Below, one piece after another: positions 35,165 to 43,886 of a stretch of DNA of 64,000 bases (position 1 is its first letter; every line of letters begins with the position of its first letter). A program made the position numbers and the translations under genes. This DNA is from Janthinobacterium violaceinigrum (GTDB lineage Bacteria; Pseudomonadota; Gammaproteobacteria; Burkholderiales; Burkholderiaceae_D): assembly GCF_009208555.1 (NCBI RefSeq), contig NZ_WFLI01000011.1, positions 62,001 through 126,000 of the forward strand, given 5' to 3'. The notes below the pieces were generated by a model that had not been told where the DNA came from, did not search any database, and saw only the letters and a program-made list of their open reading frames with translations.

Positions 35165-36605
35165 GGGGCAGGGGCGCCATGTCTTGCAGGATCGCCAGCA
35201 CCTTGGCCAGCGCCGTGTCGATATCGAGCCTGTCGATGGCGCCATAGCCGAGGAACAGGCCTTCATGGCGGGCGGGGCCATGGTAAAAGCTGGACAGCGC
35301 ATACAGGCTGATGTCGGCCAGGCGGGCGCGGCGCAGCAATTCGGCGATATCGAGCGGCGCCTGCGCCAGGGCCGCCACGTGGAAGCCGGCGCTGGCCGGC
35401 ACCAGGCGGAACCACGGCGCCAGCGGACCGTTGAACCAGTACTGCAGCCGCTCGCGCCGTCCCGCGTAGATATCGTGGCAGCGGCGTATGTGGCGCAGCA
35501 GGTGGCCATCGTGGATGAACTTGGCCAGCGCATGCTGCCCCAGGCTGGCCGTGTGGCAATCGCTCAGGTATTTCACCGTCTGCATGGCGGCCACGATGGC
35601 CAGCGGCAGCACCACATAGCCCAGCCGCAGTTCCGGCACCATGATCTTGGAAAAGCTGCCCACGTGGGCCACGACGCCGTAGCGGTCCATGCTTTGCAGG
35701 GAATCCTCGGGCCGGCCCTCGTAGCGGAAGGCGCTGTCGTAATCGTCTTCGATGACGATGGCGCCCAGCTGGTGCGCCCGCTCCAGCAAGGCATGGCGGC
35801 GCGCCATGCTCATCGGCATGCCGAGCGGGAATTGATGCGCGGGCGTCACATAGATCAGGCGCGTGCCGTCGGGGATCTGCTCCACCATGAGGCCATCCTC
35901 GTCCACCTCGACACCCACCACGCGCGCGCCCTGGCTGGCGAACACGGCGCGCGCCACGGGGTAGCCGGGTTCTTCCACGGCAACCGTGTCGCCCGGTTCC
36001 AGCAGGGTTTGCGCCAGCAGATGCAAAGCCTGCTGCGCGCCGCTGGTGACGAGTACCTGTTCGTCGGTGCAATGGATGCCGCGGCTGAAGGCGGCATGGC
36101 CGGCAATCGCCGCGCGCAAGGCGGGCAAGCCTTCCACGGGGCCGTAGCGGCCGCGCGCCTGGCCGCCCTGGCGCAGCGCATGCAGCATGCAGGCGCGCCA
36201 TTCATCCTGGGGAAAGTGCGATGGCGTGGCGCGTCCGCCGATGAAGGCGTAGCGCGCGGGCGTTTCCTGGCTGGCCCGGCGCAAGGGCGTGGGCGCCGCT
36301 TCCCAGCGGGCGATGCGCTGGGCGCTGGCCAGCGGCGTGCTGGCGTGGCGCCGCTGCGGCGAGGCGTGCGGCGTCTGCACGAAGCTGCCCACGCCGACCT
36401 TTCCTACCAGCAGCTTTTCATAGCCGAGCCTGTCATACACGTCGGACACCGTCTTGCGCGACAGGCCCAGCTGGCTGGCCAGCAGGCGCGAGGGGGGCAA
36501 TTGCTGGCCGTCGGCCAGGCGGCCCGAGCGGATGGCTTCGCTGAGCTGGCGATACAGCTGGCCGCCCAGGTCGCGCGTGCCGTCGATCAGGATATGTAAT
36601 TCCAT
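35133..36605 (-). CDS. MocR/PdxR-family PLP-dependent regulator
   Basis: 490 residues. A GntR-type winged helix fills residues 1-75 (LYRQLSEAIRSGRLADGQQL, then SRLLASQLGLSRKTVSDVYD), and an aminotransferase class I-like domain with the PLP-lysine in VGSFSKIMVPELRLGYVV covers the rest. Such regulators bind PLP. The family often controls vitamin B6 or other amino-acid related genes. It is divergent from a carboxymuconolactone-decarboxylase-type gene, which it may control. A short hairpin separates the two. Confidence 0.9.
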   Translation of the reverse strand: MELHILIDGTRDLGGQLYRQLSEAIRSGRLADGQQLPPSRLLASQLGLSRKTVSDVYDRLGYEKLLVGKVGVGSFVQTPHASPQRRHASTPLASAQRIARWEAAPTPLRRASQETPARYAFIGGRATPSHFPQDEWRACMLHALRQGGQARGRYGPVEGLPALRAAIAGHAAFSRGIHCTDEQVLVTSGAQQALHLLAQTLLEPGDTVAVEEPGYPVARAVFASQGARVVGVEVDEDGLMVEQIPDGTRLIYVTPAHQFPLGMPMSMARRHALLERAHQLGAIVIEDDYDSAFRYEGRPEDSLQSMDRYGVVAHVGSFSKIMVPELRLGYVVLPLAIVAAMQTVKYLSDCHTASLGQHALAKFIHDGHLLRHIRRCHDIYAGRRERLQYWFNGPLAPWFRLVPASAGFHVAALAQAPLDIAELLRRARLADISLYALSSFYHGPARHEGLFLGYGAIDRLDIDTALAKVLAILQDMAPLPLSGAASDSVP

Positions 36606-36623
36606 GGGGTATCTGTTGGTGGT

Positions 36624-36640
36624 CTGCCGTTTTTCGGCAG
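36624..36640. promoter_or_regulatory. inverted repeat between the divergent MocR and AhpD-like genes
   Basis: CTGCCG (36624-36629) and CGGCAG (36635-36640) flank TTTTT. It lies 19 bases from the MocR start in the shared promoter region, so it is a candidate operator. No further copies were found in the region. Confidence 0.4.
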
Positions 36641-36709
36641 GATTGGCCTGCCGCGCGCGTTGCCCGCGCTTCTACAATAGTGCATCTTTACTTGATCAAG
36701 GAATGCATC

Positions 36710-37150
36710 ATGACACAGCAACGACTCGATTTCACACAAGCTTCGCCGGACGCCGTCAAGGCCATGTATGCGCTGGAAGCGGCCATCGCCAAACTGGGCG
36801 TGGAACACTCGCTGCTCGAGCTGATCCGCCTGCGCGCCTCTCAGATCAATGGCTGCGCTTTCTGCGTGGACATGCACACGAGCGATGCGCGCAAGGCGGG
36901 CGAAACGGAACGCCGTTTGTACGCCGTGTCCGTCTGGCGCGAAACGCCGTTCTTCACGCCGCGCGAGCGGGCCGTGCTGGCCTGGACGGAAGCGCTGACC
37001 CTGCTGCCGCAGAACCATGCGTCCGACGCAGACTACGCGGCGCTGGCGGAACAGTTGACGCCGGCCGAGATGGTCAACGTCACCCTGGCCATCGGCTCCA
37101 TCAATACGTGGAACCGTCTGGCCGTGGGTTTCCGCAAGATGCCCGAGTAA
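36710..37150 (+). CDS. carboxymuconolactone decarboxylase/AhpD-like protein
   Basis: 146 residues, all helical. The AhpD-type redox motif appears as INGCAFCVDMHTSDARKAGE (CxxC plus His, residues about 44-63), as in small alkylhydroperoxidase-like proteins that guard against peroxides. It is divergently placed from a MocR regulator. The start at 36710 has AAGGA seven bases upstream; a longer frame begins 30 bases earlier. Confidence 0.88.
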   Translation: MTQQRLDFTQASPDAVKAMYALEAAIAKLGVEHSLLELIRLRASQINGCAFCVDMHTSDARKAGETERRLYAVSVWRETPFFTPRERAVLAWTEALTLLPQNHASDADYAALAEQLTPAEMVNVTLAIGSINTWNRLAVGFRKMPE

Positions 37151-37229
37151 ATCCTGTGTTCGTTCGCGAACAGACGCCTGGCTGGTCCCTGCGTAGGCTG
37201 CAAGATAATTGATCAGCCAGGGAGCAGCC

Positions 37230-37526
37230 ATGCAAGTACATATCGGGGAAGGCGCCGAAAAGACGCCGGAACAGCTGGAAGAAGCGCGCCGCGCATTCAT
37301 CGCGGAACTGTGGCGGCGCTTTGAAACCTTGCAGGAATGGGCCGTCAGCCACTGGCCCGACCAGCACAACCCCCTCAGTTCCGCCGACTTCGTGGAGGCG
37401 CGCAAGGAGATATTGAGCTTGCGTTCGCCGGCCGGTTCCCTGAACCAGCCAGCCCCGCGCGACGGCGCGGAACCGGAGCAGGGCGGGGCGCAGTATGTCG
37501 ATGTGACCCCTGCCCCCTGGCCTTGA
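37230..37526 (+). CDS. hypothetical protein, 98 aa
   Basis: Not recognised. A charged helical N-terminal half (EKTPEQLEEARRAFIAELWR, then FETLQEWAVSHWPDQHNPLS) is followed by a low-complexity, Pro/Gly-rich tail. There is a good ribosome site (GGGAGC) before the ATG at 37230. It ends just before a symmetric repeat element. Confidence 0.6.
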   Translation: MQVHIGEGAEKTPEQLEEARRAFIAELWRRFETLQEWAVSHWPDQHNPLSSADFVEARKEILSLRSPAGSLNQPAPRDGAEPEQGGAQYVDVTPAPWP

Positions 37527-37527
37527 G

Positions 37528-37627
37528 GAGCGCCTGAGAAAACGTCCATGACTGCGTTGCCGTGCCTTGCCGTACTAGCGTACTGCCTGCGGCACGGCGC
37601 CTTGTCCTGAACGTTTTTCAGGCGCTC
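37528..37627. repeat. symmetric intergenic element, copy 1 (bidirectional terminator-like)
   Basis: Outer arms GAGCGCCTGAGAAAACGT (37528-37545) and ACGTTTTTCAGGCGCTC (37611-37627) surround an inner stem GCCGTGCC (37559-37566) with GGCACGGC (37591-37598). The gene to the left ends at 37526 and the convergent exporter gene ends at 37655, so it sits between two stop codons. The arms have A-runs and T-runs on the correct sides for termination in both directions. A shorter relative lies at 39971-40037. Confidence 0.8.
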
Positions 37628-37654
37628 CCGACCTGAAAAATCCGCTGTAAAAAG

Positions 37655-38842
37655 CTACTGCTTGACCGCTTCCGCTTTCCCGCCCTGCGCAAACACCCAG
37701 CACAACAAACTCACCAGCAGCCCCGCCATCACCCCATACGCCAGATTCAAGGCGCTGTCGAACAGTAGCGGCGCCACCAGGCCCGACACCAGCGCGAACA
37801 GCAGCATCTGGATGAACGACTGCATCGACGACGCCAGGCCGCTGTTGTTGGGGAAGTGGTTGAGCGCCATCAGGGTCATCGGCGGCATGGCGATCGACAG
37901 GGCGAACGAGTAGAAGAACAATGGCAGCACGGCCCATGGCACTTCGGCAGCAAAGAAGTAGTTGTAGCCGATGTTGGCCAGCGCGGCCACCAGCATCAGG
38001 ATGAAACCGGCCCAGATCATCTGGCGCTGGCTGTAGCGGTGGGCGATCTTCGCCGACAGGGCCGAGCCGAACACCATGCCGCTAATCAGGGGAATGAACA
38101 GCCAGGCAAATGCCGTTTCCGGCAGGTGCAGGATGTTGATGATGAAGTAGGCGGCCGAACCGATGTACAGGGCGAAGCCGCCAAAGGCGGCGCCGATGGC
38201 CGTCGACAGCAGCAGGAACTGGCGGTGGCACAGCACTTTCCAGTAATTGACGGCGATGCCGCCCAAGTGGAAGGCGTGGCGCTGTTCCTTCGGCAAGCTT
38301 TCCGGCAGCGCGCGCCAGACGACGACGAACATCAGCACGCCGAAGGCCGTCAGGAACCAGAAGATCCAGCGCCAGCCCAGGCTCACCTGCATCCAGCCGC
38401 CCAGTACGGGGGCGATGGCAGGCGCCAGCGCGAACACCATCATGATGTGCGAGAGGATTTTTTGCGCGGCGGCGCCCGAATAGCGGTCTTGCACGATGGC
38501 GCGGCCGATCACGGAGCCAGCGCCCGCCGACAGCCCCTGCAGCACGCGCCAGGCCAGCAGCCAGCCCAGCGACGGCGCCAGCGCGGCGCCCACGGAGGCG
38601 ATCACATACAGCACCAGCGAGACGAGAATCACGGGACGGCGGCCGAACGAGTCGGACAAGGTGCCGTAGAACAGCATCATGAAAGCAAACGTGAACAGGA
38701 AAAAGCTCAGGGTTTGCTGCACCAGCAGGGGGCTGGCATTGAAGTCGTGCGCGATGGCAGGGAAAGACGGCAGATAGGTGTCAATTGCAAGCGGTCCGAC
38801 CATCGCCAGGCCCGCCAAAATCCATGTTAATAATTTAGTCAT
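37655..38842 (-). CDS. Bcr/CflA-family multidrug efflux transporter
   Basis: 395 residues with 12 hydrophobic segments. The MFS motif A is seen as GTLSDSFGRRPVILVSLVLY near residue 60, and GRAIVQDRYSG and GAGSVIGRAIV match the Bcr/CflA group. It exports drugs such as bicyclomycin or chloramphenicol-like compounds by proton exchange; the native substrate is not known. It lies convergent to the small hypothetical gene with the symmetric element between. Confidence 0.9.
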   Translation of the reverse strand: MTKLLTWILAGLAMVGPLAIDTYLPSFPAIAHDFNASPLLVQQTLSFFLFTFAFMMLFYGTLSDSFGRRPVILVSLVLYVIASVGAALAPSLGWLLAWRVLQGLSAGAGSVIGRAIVQDRYSGAAAQKILSHIMMVFALAPAIAPVLGGWMQVSLGWRWIFWFLTAFGVLMFVVVWRALPESLPKEQRHAFHLGGIAVNYWKVLCHRQFLLLSTAIGAAFGGFALYIGSAAYFIINILHLPETAFAWLFIPLISGMVFGSALSAKIAHRYSQRQMIWAGFILMLVAALANIGYNYFFAAEVPWAVLPLFFYSFALSIAMPPMTLMALNHFPNNSGLASSMQSFIQMLLFALVSGLVAPLLFDSALNLAYGVMAGLLVSLLCWVFAQGGKAEAVKQ

Positions 38843-38921
38843 GTTGAACAGTGTTTTTGTTAGTCCGTCATTTTACGCTAGTGCCCGGAATCGGGTTTGG
38901 CGCGGGCGCGGTTTGCCGTTC

Positions 38922-38940
38922 ATATGCGTTTTTCGCATAT
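38922..38940 (+). promoter_or_regulatory. palindrome ATATGCG-TTTTT-CGCATAT upstream of serine acetyltransferase
   Basis: A perfect 7-bp inverted repeat with a 5-base spacer lies 91 bases before the serine acetyltransferase start. It has the size and dyad shape of a LysR-type (CysB-like) binding site. The same half-sites occur in the promoter region of the ssu cluster (46028-46034 and 46098-46104). Confidence 0.6.
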
Positions 38941-39031
38941 CAAACCTTGGAATCCTTCGTTTGCTTTGCCTGCCGCCGCCGTTAAGCTGGGGCGACCCGG
39001 CTTGTTTGCCGTTTTCTGGAAGTGATACGCC

Positions 39032-39970
39032 ATGCACAGCATTTATCCCGCAGCGCCCGCCGACGACACGGCCCAGTGGAACCTGGGGCCCGTGATCCAG
39101 GCCTTGCGCAGCTCGCGCGAAGACAAGCACAAGATCCGCCATAACGGCAGGGTGCGCGAACTGCCGTCGCGCGAGGCGCTCACCACCATCGTCAACGGTT
39201 TGTCGGCCGCCCTGTTTCCCACGCATTACGGGCGGCCCAACCTGACGGACGAAAGCATCGATTATTTTGTCGGCGACACGCTCAACACCACCTTGAACCG
39301 CCTCAGCGAGCAGGTGCGGCGGGGCCTGCTGTTTTCCGTTCCGGCCGGCGATGAGCACGATGCCGCCAGCGACGATGCGGCGCTGGCGGCAAAGGCGCGC
39401 GACATCACGCGCGCGTTCGCCGCCAGCCTGCCTGACATCCGCGCCCTGCTGGTGTCGGACGTGCAGGCAGCCTATGCGGGCGACCCGGCCGCCACCTCGG
39501 TGGCCGAGATCATGCTGTGCTATCCGGGCACCATCGCCATCCTGTACCACCGCCTGGCGCACCAGCTGCACGCGCTGGGCGCGCCGTTCCTCGCGCGCCT
39601 GGTCGCCGATATCGCGCACACCTTGACGGGCATCGACATCCACCCGGGCGCGCACATCGGCGCGTCCTTCTTCATCGACCACGGCACGGGCGTGGTGATC
39701 GGCGAGACGGCCATCATCGGCCAGCGCGTGCGCCTGTACCAGGCCGTCACTCTGGGGGCCAAGCGCTTTCCTGCCGATGCCAGCGGCGCCCTGATCAAGG
39801 GTACGCCGCGCCACCCCATCGTCGAGGACGACGTGGTGATTTACGCGGGCGCGACCGTGCTGGGGCGCATCACCATCGGCGCGGGATCGACCATCGGGGG
39901 GAATGTGTGGCTGACGCAGAGCGTGCCGCCAGAAAGCAATGTATCGCAGGCGCAGATGCGCAACGACTGA
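39032..39970 (+). CDS. serine O-acetyltransferase (EpsC/CysE-like)
   Basis: 312 residues, larger than typical CysE. After an N-terminal helical domain, the C-terminal left-handed beta helix shows the hexapeptide core: DIHPGAHIGASFFIDHGTGV with the catalytic His/Asp site, then GVVIGETAIIGQRVRLYQAV and TLGAKRFPADAS. The enzyme makes O-acetylserine for cysteine synthesis. The upstream palindrome matches half-sites in the organosulfur cluster, so it is probably part of a common sulfur regulon. The EpsC label is by size and motif only. Confidence 0.88.
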   Translation: MHSIYPAAPADDTAQWNLGPVIQALRSSREDKHKIRHNGRVRELPSREALTTIVNGLSAALFPTHYGRPNLTDESIDYFVGDTLNTTLNRLSEQVRRGLLFSVPAGDEHDAASDDAALAAKARDITRAFAASLPDIRALLVSDVQAAYAGDPAATSVAEIMLCYPGTIAILYHRLAHQLHALGAPFLARLVADIAHTLTGIDIHPGAHIGASFFIDHGTGVVIGETAIIGQRVRLYQAVTLGAKRFPADASGALIKGTPRHPIVEDDVVIYAGATVLGRITIGAGSTIGGNVWLTQSVPPESNVSQAQMRND

Positions 39971-40037
39971 AGAGTGGCCGAGAAAACGTCCATGACGGCG
40001 TTGCAGCGCCTTGCCCTGAACGTTTTTCGGGCACTCT
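39971..40037. repeat. symmetric intergenic element, copy 2
   Basis: AGAGTGGCCGAGAAAACG (39971-39988) and CGTTTTTCGGGCACTCT (40021-40037) form imperfect arms. The segments AAACGTCCATGAC.GCGTTGC and GCGCCTTG.CCTGAACGTTTTTC are shared with copy 1, which has about 35 bp of extra palindrome in the middle. It sits between two convergent genes (stops at 39970 and 40059). Confidence 0.75.
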
Positions 40038-40058
40038 TCACATGCGGGAGTGCGGGTT

Positions 40059-40538
40059 TTACTTCACCGTCAGCGCTTCATAGCGCGCCACGGGCACGCC
40101 ATCCTTCAGCAGCAGCAATTCCTGGTCGGCGTAGCGGTAGCCGTTGACTTCGCCCAGGGTGGTCAGCAGCAGGCGTTCCAGGTCCATGTCCTGCGGCTGG
40201 CACATCATCATGGTGCCGGCCATCTGCCCGAAGGCGAGGGTGCTGACGCCATCGCTGGTGTAGCCGCCCATCATCTGGTTGCAGCCGCTGTGGCCACTGG
40301 CGCGGCCTTCGGCCAGCAGCAGGGTCACTTCGCGCTGCTCGGGCGCCTTGCGCACCACTGGCTTGCCCTTCAATTCCTTCAGTTTCCACTGCGTTTCCGT
40401 CAGTTTCGGCGCCGGCCTGGCGGGCGAGGTGGCGCCGGGCGCGGCGGCGGCAGCGTCGCTGCGCACGGGCGTTTGCGCGCAGCCGGCGGTGATGGCGACG
40501 ATGGCGGCGAGGGGGATCAGTCTGGCGAGTGTGAACAT
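40059..40538 (-). CDS. META/HslJ-domain lipoprotein
   Basis: 159 residues. A lipobox AITAGC (about residue 20) follows a signal sequence. The META domain begins at WKLKELKGKPVV and includes SGHSGCNQMMGGYT, AGTMMMC and the C-terminal ADQELLLLKDGVPVARYE. The family is linked to heat-shock and envelope-stress resistance (HslJ). AAGGA lies six bases before the start. A paralogue is found at 51422-51877. Confidence 0.88.
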   Translation of the reverse strand: MFTLARLIPLAAIVAITAGCAQTPVRSDAAAAAPGATSPARPAPKLTETQWKLKELKGKPVVRKAPEQREVTLLLAEGRASGHSGCNQMMGGYTSDGVSTLAFGQMAGTMMMCQPQDMDLERLLLTTLGEVNGYRYADQELLLLKDGVPVARYEALTVK

Positions 40539-40623
40539 GGCATTTCCTTCTTCAAATGAATGGCGCCAGCGTAGCAGATCGGCGCCACGCCAGCGTGCAC
40601 GGTTGACAAGCGCATTGGCAAGC

Positions 40624-41529
40624 TTACTGCTGTTTTTCCTGTTCCAGTCGGGAGTCGAGCAGGGTGCGCGCCGCCGCCACGTAGGCGCGGCACGCTTGCG
40701 GGTCGACAAAGGCGTCGCTGTCGGCCGTGGCGCTCGCTTCCAGCCGCTCCCATAATTGCGACGCTTCCGGGTGGGCCGAGATCAGCACGTCGCAGGGCAG
40801 TTTTTCCAGCGTCTCGAAGCTGTGGCGCAGATCCGCCAGCGCGTTCGGATATTCGCTGCTGGCGCTGAACTTGAAGCCGGGACGCGAGACGGCGTTGATG
40901 CTGTCCGCGTACACCATGTTCAGGCAGCGGGGGCCGTCGCACGATTGCCAGGTCCAGCTCAGGCCTCCGGGCGTGTGGCCCGGCGTGGCATGCGCCGTCA
41001 GCGTAATGGGGCCCACATTGAAATGGCTGCCGTCGCGCGCCAGGCGCATGTCCTTCACGGGCGGGTACGCGGGCAGCGCGTGGTATTGCGGGTCGTCCGG
41101 CCCCACTTCGCCCGACGCCAGGTCCAGCGCGGCCGACGGGCTGGCGGCGACCAGCGCATTGCTGCGCCGCTGCAGTTCGGCCAGTCCGCCCGCATGGTCG
41201 ATATGGCCATGCGAATTGAGGATCAGCTTGACGTCTTCGATGCGCAGGCCCAGCGCGGCGATATTGGCGATGATCTTCGGCGCCGATTCCGGCAAGCCGC
41301 CGTCGATCAGCACATGGCCTTGCGGCGAGGTGATGAGCACGGAACTGAGGCCCTTCACGCCCACATAATAGGTATTGCCGAAGATGCGGAACGGCGGCTG
41401 GTCCGCATTCCAGACGGCGCAGACGTCGCAGCCCGGCGTCGGCGGCGTGGCCGGCGCCTGCGCCAATGCCAGGGTGCCGTGGCCTGCCAGCAGCGCCAGT
41501 GCCAGCGCGCGTGTAAGAGTGGGGGGCAT
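40624..41529 (-). CDS. subclass B3 metallo-beta-lactamase
   Basis: 301 residues with a signal peptide of about 24 residues (LALALLAGHGTLALAQ). The zinc ligands of the B3 type are present: NSHGHIDHAGG (H107, H109, D111, H112), PGHTPGG (H185) and a late SAHPEAS histidine. The sequence strongly resembles the THIN-B/L1 group of chromosomal environmental beta-lactamases, which hydrolyse carbapenems and other beta-lactams. The start at 41529 has AAGGA seven bases upstream. No regulator or mobile element is adjacent, so it appears resident in the genome. Confidence 0.92.
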   Translation of the reverse strand: MPPTLTRALALALLAGHGTLALAQAPATPPTPGCDVCAVWNADQPPFRIFGNTYYVGVKGLSSVLITSPQGHVLIDGGLPESAPKIIANIAALGLRIEDVKLILNSHGHIDHAGGLAELQRRSNALVAASPSAALDLASGEVGPDDPQYHALPAYPPVKDMRLARDGSHFNVGPITLTAHATPGHTPGGLSWTWQSCDGPRCLNMVYADSINAVSRPGFKFSASSEYPNALADLRHSFETLEKLPCDVLISAHPEASQLWERLEASATADSDAFVDPQACRAYVAAARTLLDSRLEQEKQQ

Positions 41530-41594
41530 TGCGATCCTTATCCGTGTTGCCAAGGTGGCGTATGCTGACATGGAACGGGGCCGGACGCAAACGC

Positions 41595-42428
41595 CTATGG
41601 AGCGGCGGGCGGCGTGCCGGCGGCATCCGGCTGGTAGACCAGTTCGATCAGGGTATCGTCCCCGTAGCGGGTGTCGCCGATGGGGGACAGGAAGGCGTGG
41701 CCTTCCTTTTCCACCTTCAGGGCGATGCGGCGCTCGCCATCGAGCAAGGTGGCGCTGGCGATGGCCTGGTCGCTGCGGGTGTGCATCTTGAGCTGCTCGG
41801 AAGCGCACCAGTCGGTGGTGCGCAGCAGGGTGCCGACCAGGGTGCGTATCCAGAACGGTATCTCTTTCTTGGCGATGGCAACCGTCACCTGGCATTGCAG
41901 GCGCAGGTCACCCAGGCGGCGCATGCCGGCCGGCACGCCGTCGCTGTGTATGGACGGCTGCCAGCGGTAATTGCCCTTTTTCTTGTTGGTGACCAGGTCC
42001 GCGTCCTCGCTGTCCGCTTGCGCGCTGCGCGGCAGCGTGAAACTGCCGTCGGCGGCCAGGGGCAGCGCAATCGAGGTTTCGTTGCCGGCGATGCGCAAGG
42101 CCAGGTCCTGCATGGCGTCCGCCGGCGCGCGGCTGCCCGCGACCAGCTTGAAGCGCACTTCGCGCGCCCCGGGCGCCAGCGCATGGTAGTCATCGAAGGC
42201 GTCGAGGCCGGCCGCCATCACGCGGTACGATTTCAGTTCCGGATTGCGGATGCTGTTGATGTGGATGGACTGGCCGGTTTCCGCCGGCGCCTCGGCAGGC
42301 GCGTCAGCCTGCGTGGCGGCTTGCGCCGCGGCTTGGCTGCCGCACAGCAGGCCGGCGGCCAGGGCTGCGCAGGAGAACAGGAATACCGGTTTGCATGGAG
42401 AGAAAAAGGAATGCACGCGCTTGCCCAT
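41595..42428 (-). CDS. hypothetical secreted protein, 277 aa
   Basis: Not recognised. A signal sequence (PVFLFSCAALAAGLLCGSQA, cleaved after AQA about residue 36) is followed by an Ala/Glu-rich stretch and a predicted beta-rich domain: IHINSIRNPELKSYRVMAAG, VRFKLVAGSRAPADA and GEGHAF-like strands near the end. Cysteines near 197 and 209 could form a disulfide. It lies between the beta-lactamase and the organosulfur cluster, with 65 and 63 bases of spacing; no link to either is proven. Confidence 0.7.
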   Translation of the reverse strand: MGKRVHSFFSPCKPVFLFSCAALAAGLLCGSQAAAQAATQADAPAEAPAETGQSIHINSIRNPELKSYRVMAAGLDAFDDYHALAPGAREVRFKLVAGSRAPADAMQDLALRIAGNETSIALPLAADGSFTLPRSAQADSEDADLVTNKKKGNYRWQPSIHSDGVPAGMRRLGDLRLQCQVTVAIAKKEIPFWIRTLVGTLLRTTDWCASEQLKMHTRSDQAIASATLLDGERRIALKVEKEGHAFLSPIGDTRYGDDTLIELVYQPDAAGTPPAAP

Positions 42429-42491
42429 GTGTTTTCAACATGGCAAGCTAACATGAATGGCAAGGCTTGTCACTGGCCCGCTGTCAGGCGC

Positions 42492-43883
42492 TCATGCCGC
42501 GGCCAGGGTGGCGCTGCCGGATTCGATGCTGACCTGCCGGCCCGCATGGCTGGCGGGCAGGCGCGGGCCCTGGCCGAAGACCTTGTGGCGCAGGGTGCCT
42601 TCCTCGTAGCGGGTGCGGTAGCGGCCGCGCCGCTGCAGTTCCGGCACGATGTAGTGCACGACGTCGGCCATGCTGTCGTGGGCCACGGCGAAGGCGAGAT
42701 TGAAACCGTCGATGCCCGTTTCATCGAGCCAGCTTTCCAGCTGGTCGGCCACCTGGCGCGCGTCGCCGACGATGACGGGGCCGCGTCCGCCCAGGCCGAT
42801 GTATTCGGCTGCCTCGCGCACCGTCCATGTGCGGTCCGGGTCGGCCTGGCTGAACGAGGCCAGCGCCGAGCGGCCGGCCGGGGAATCGATGTATTCGATG
42901 GTGGCGTCGAGCGGGTAGCGGCTGAAATCGACGCCCGTCCAGCCGGACAGCAGCACCAGCGCCGCCTCGATATTCACGTGGCGCAGGTAGCCGGCGTGTT
43001 TGGCGCGCGCTTCTTCTTCCGTGGCGCCCGTGATGACCAGCGCCTGCGCGTAGATCAGCAGCGCGTCGCCATCGCGCCCGCTTTGCCGCACGGCGGTGCG
43101 CAAGTCGTCGGCGTAGCATTTCACCACCGTCTTGCTGGGGCCGCTGACAAAGGTGGCTTCCGCATGGCGCGCCGCAAAGCGCGTGCCGCGCGGCGAGGTA
43201 CCCGCCTGGTACAGCAGGGGCGTGCGCTGCGGCGACGGTTCGCACAAATGGATGCCGGGCACCTGGTAGTGGCGCCCGGCATGGTTGATCGGATGGACGC
43301 GGGCCGGATCGGCGTAGATGCCGCGCGCCTTGTCGTTGACGACGGCGTCGTCGTCCCAGCTCTTTTCCCACAGCTTGTAGACGACGTCCAGGTATTCATC
43401 GGCCAGGTCGTAGCGTTCGTCGTGGCCCAGCTGCTGGTTCAAGCCCAGGTTGCGCGCCGCGCTATCGAGGTAGCCGGTAACGATATTCCAGCCGATGCGC
43501 CCGCCCGTCAGGTGATCGAGCGTGGAGATGCGCCGCGCGAACGTGTACGGGTGCTCATAGGTGAGGGCGCAGGTGACGCCGAAACCCAGGTGCGTGGTGG
43601 CCTGCGCCATGATGGGCACGAGGGCAAGCGGGTCGTTCAGCGGCACCTGCACGCCGTGTTCCAGGGCCGCATCGAGGCTGCCCCGGTACACGTCATACAC
43701 GCCCAGCACGTCGGCCAGGAATACGGCGTCGAACAGGCCCGCTTCCAGCAGCCGCGCCAGTTCCGTCCAGTGGGCGGGATCGGTATAGCGGTGGCTGCGG
43801 TCGCGCGCATGCGTCCACAGGCCCGGCGACTGGTGGCCCACGGTATTCATCTGGAAGGCGTTGAAGCGTATCGTCTTGGCCAT
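42492..43883 (-). CDS. flavin-dependent monooxygenase, NtaA/SnaA/DszA type
   Basis: 463 residues, luciferase-like fold. Motifs fit the nitrilotriacetate/sulfone monooxygenase group: GLFDAVFLADVLGVYDVY near residue 50, HLTGGRIGWNIVTGYLDSAA near 125, and LLYQAGTSPRGTRFAARHAE near 220, where FMN phosphate binding is expected. It likely oxidises an organosulfur compound with FMNH2. It is the last of three minus-strand genes: three bases from the MetQ-like gene and 22 more to the acyl-CoA-dehydrogenase-like gene. The reductase partner may be SsuE. Confidence 0.85.
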   Translation of the reverse strand: MAKTIRFNAFQMNTVGHQSPGLWTHARDRSHRYTDPAHWTELARLLEAGLFDAVFLADVLGVYDVYRGSLDAALEHGVQVPLNDPLALVPIMAQATTHLGFGVTCALTYEHPYTFARRISTLDHLTGGRIGWNIVTGYLDSAARNLGLNQQLGHDERYDLADEYLDVVYKLWEKSWDDDAVVNDKARGIYADPARVHPINHAGRHYQVPGIHLCEPSPQRTPLLYQAGTSPRGTRFAARHAEATFVSGPSKTVVKCYADDLRTAVRQSGRDGDALLIYAQALVITGATEEEARAKHAGYLRHVNIEAALVLLSGWTGVDFSRYPLDATIEYIDSPAGRSALASFSQADPDRTWTVREAAEYIGLGGRGPVIVGDARQVADQLESWLDETGIDGFNLAFAVAHDSMADVVHYIVPELQRRGRYRTRYEEGTLRHKVFGQGPRLPASHAGRQVSIESGSATLAAA

Positions 43884-43886
43884 GGC

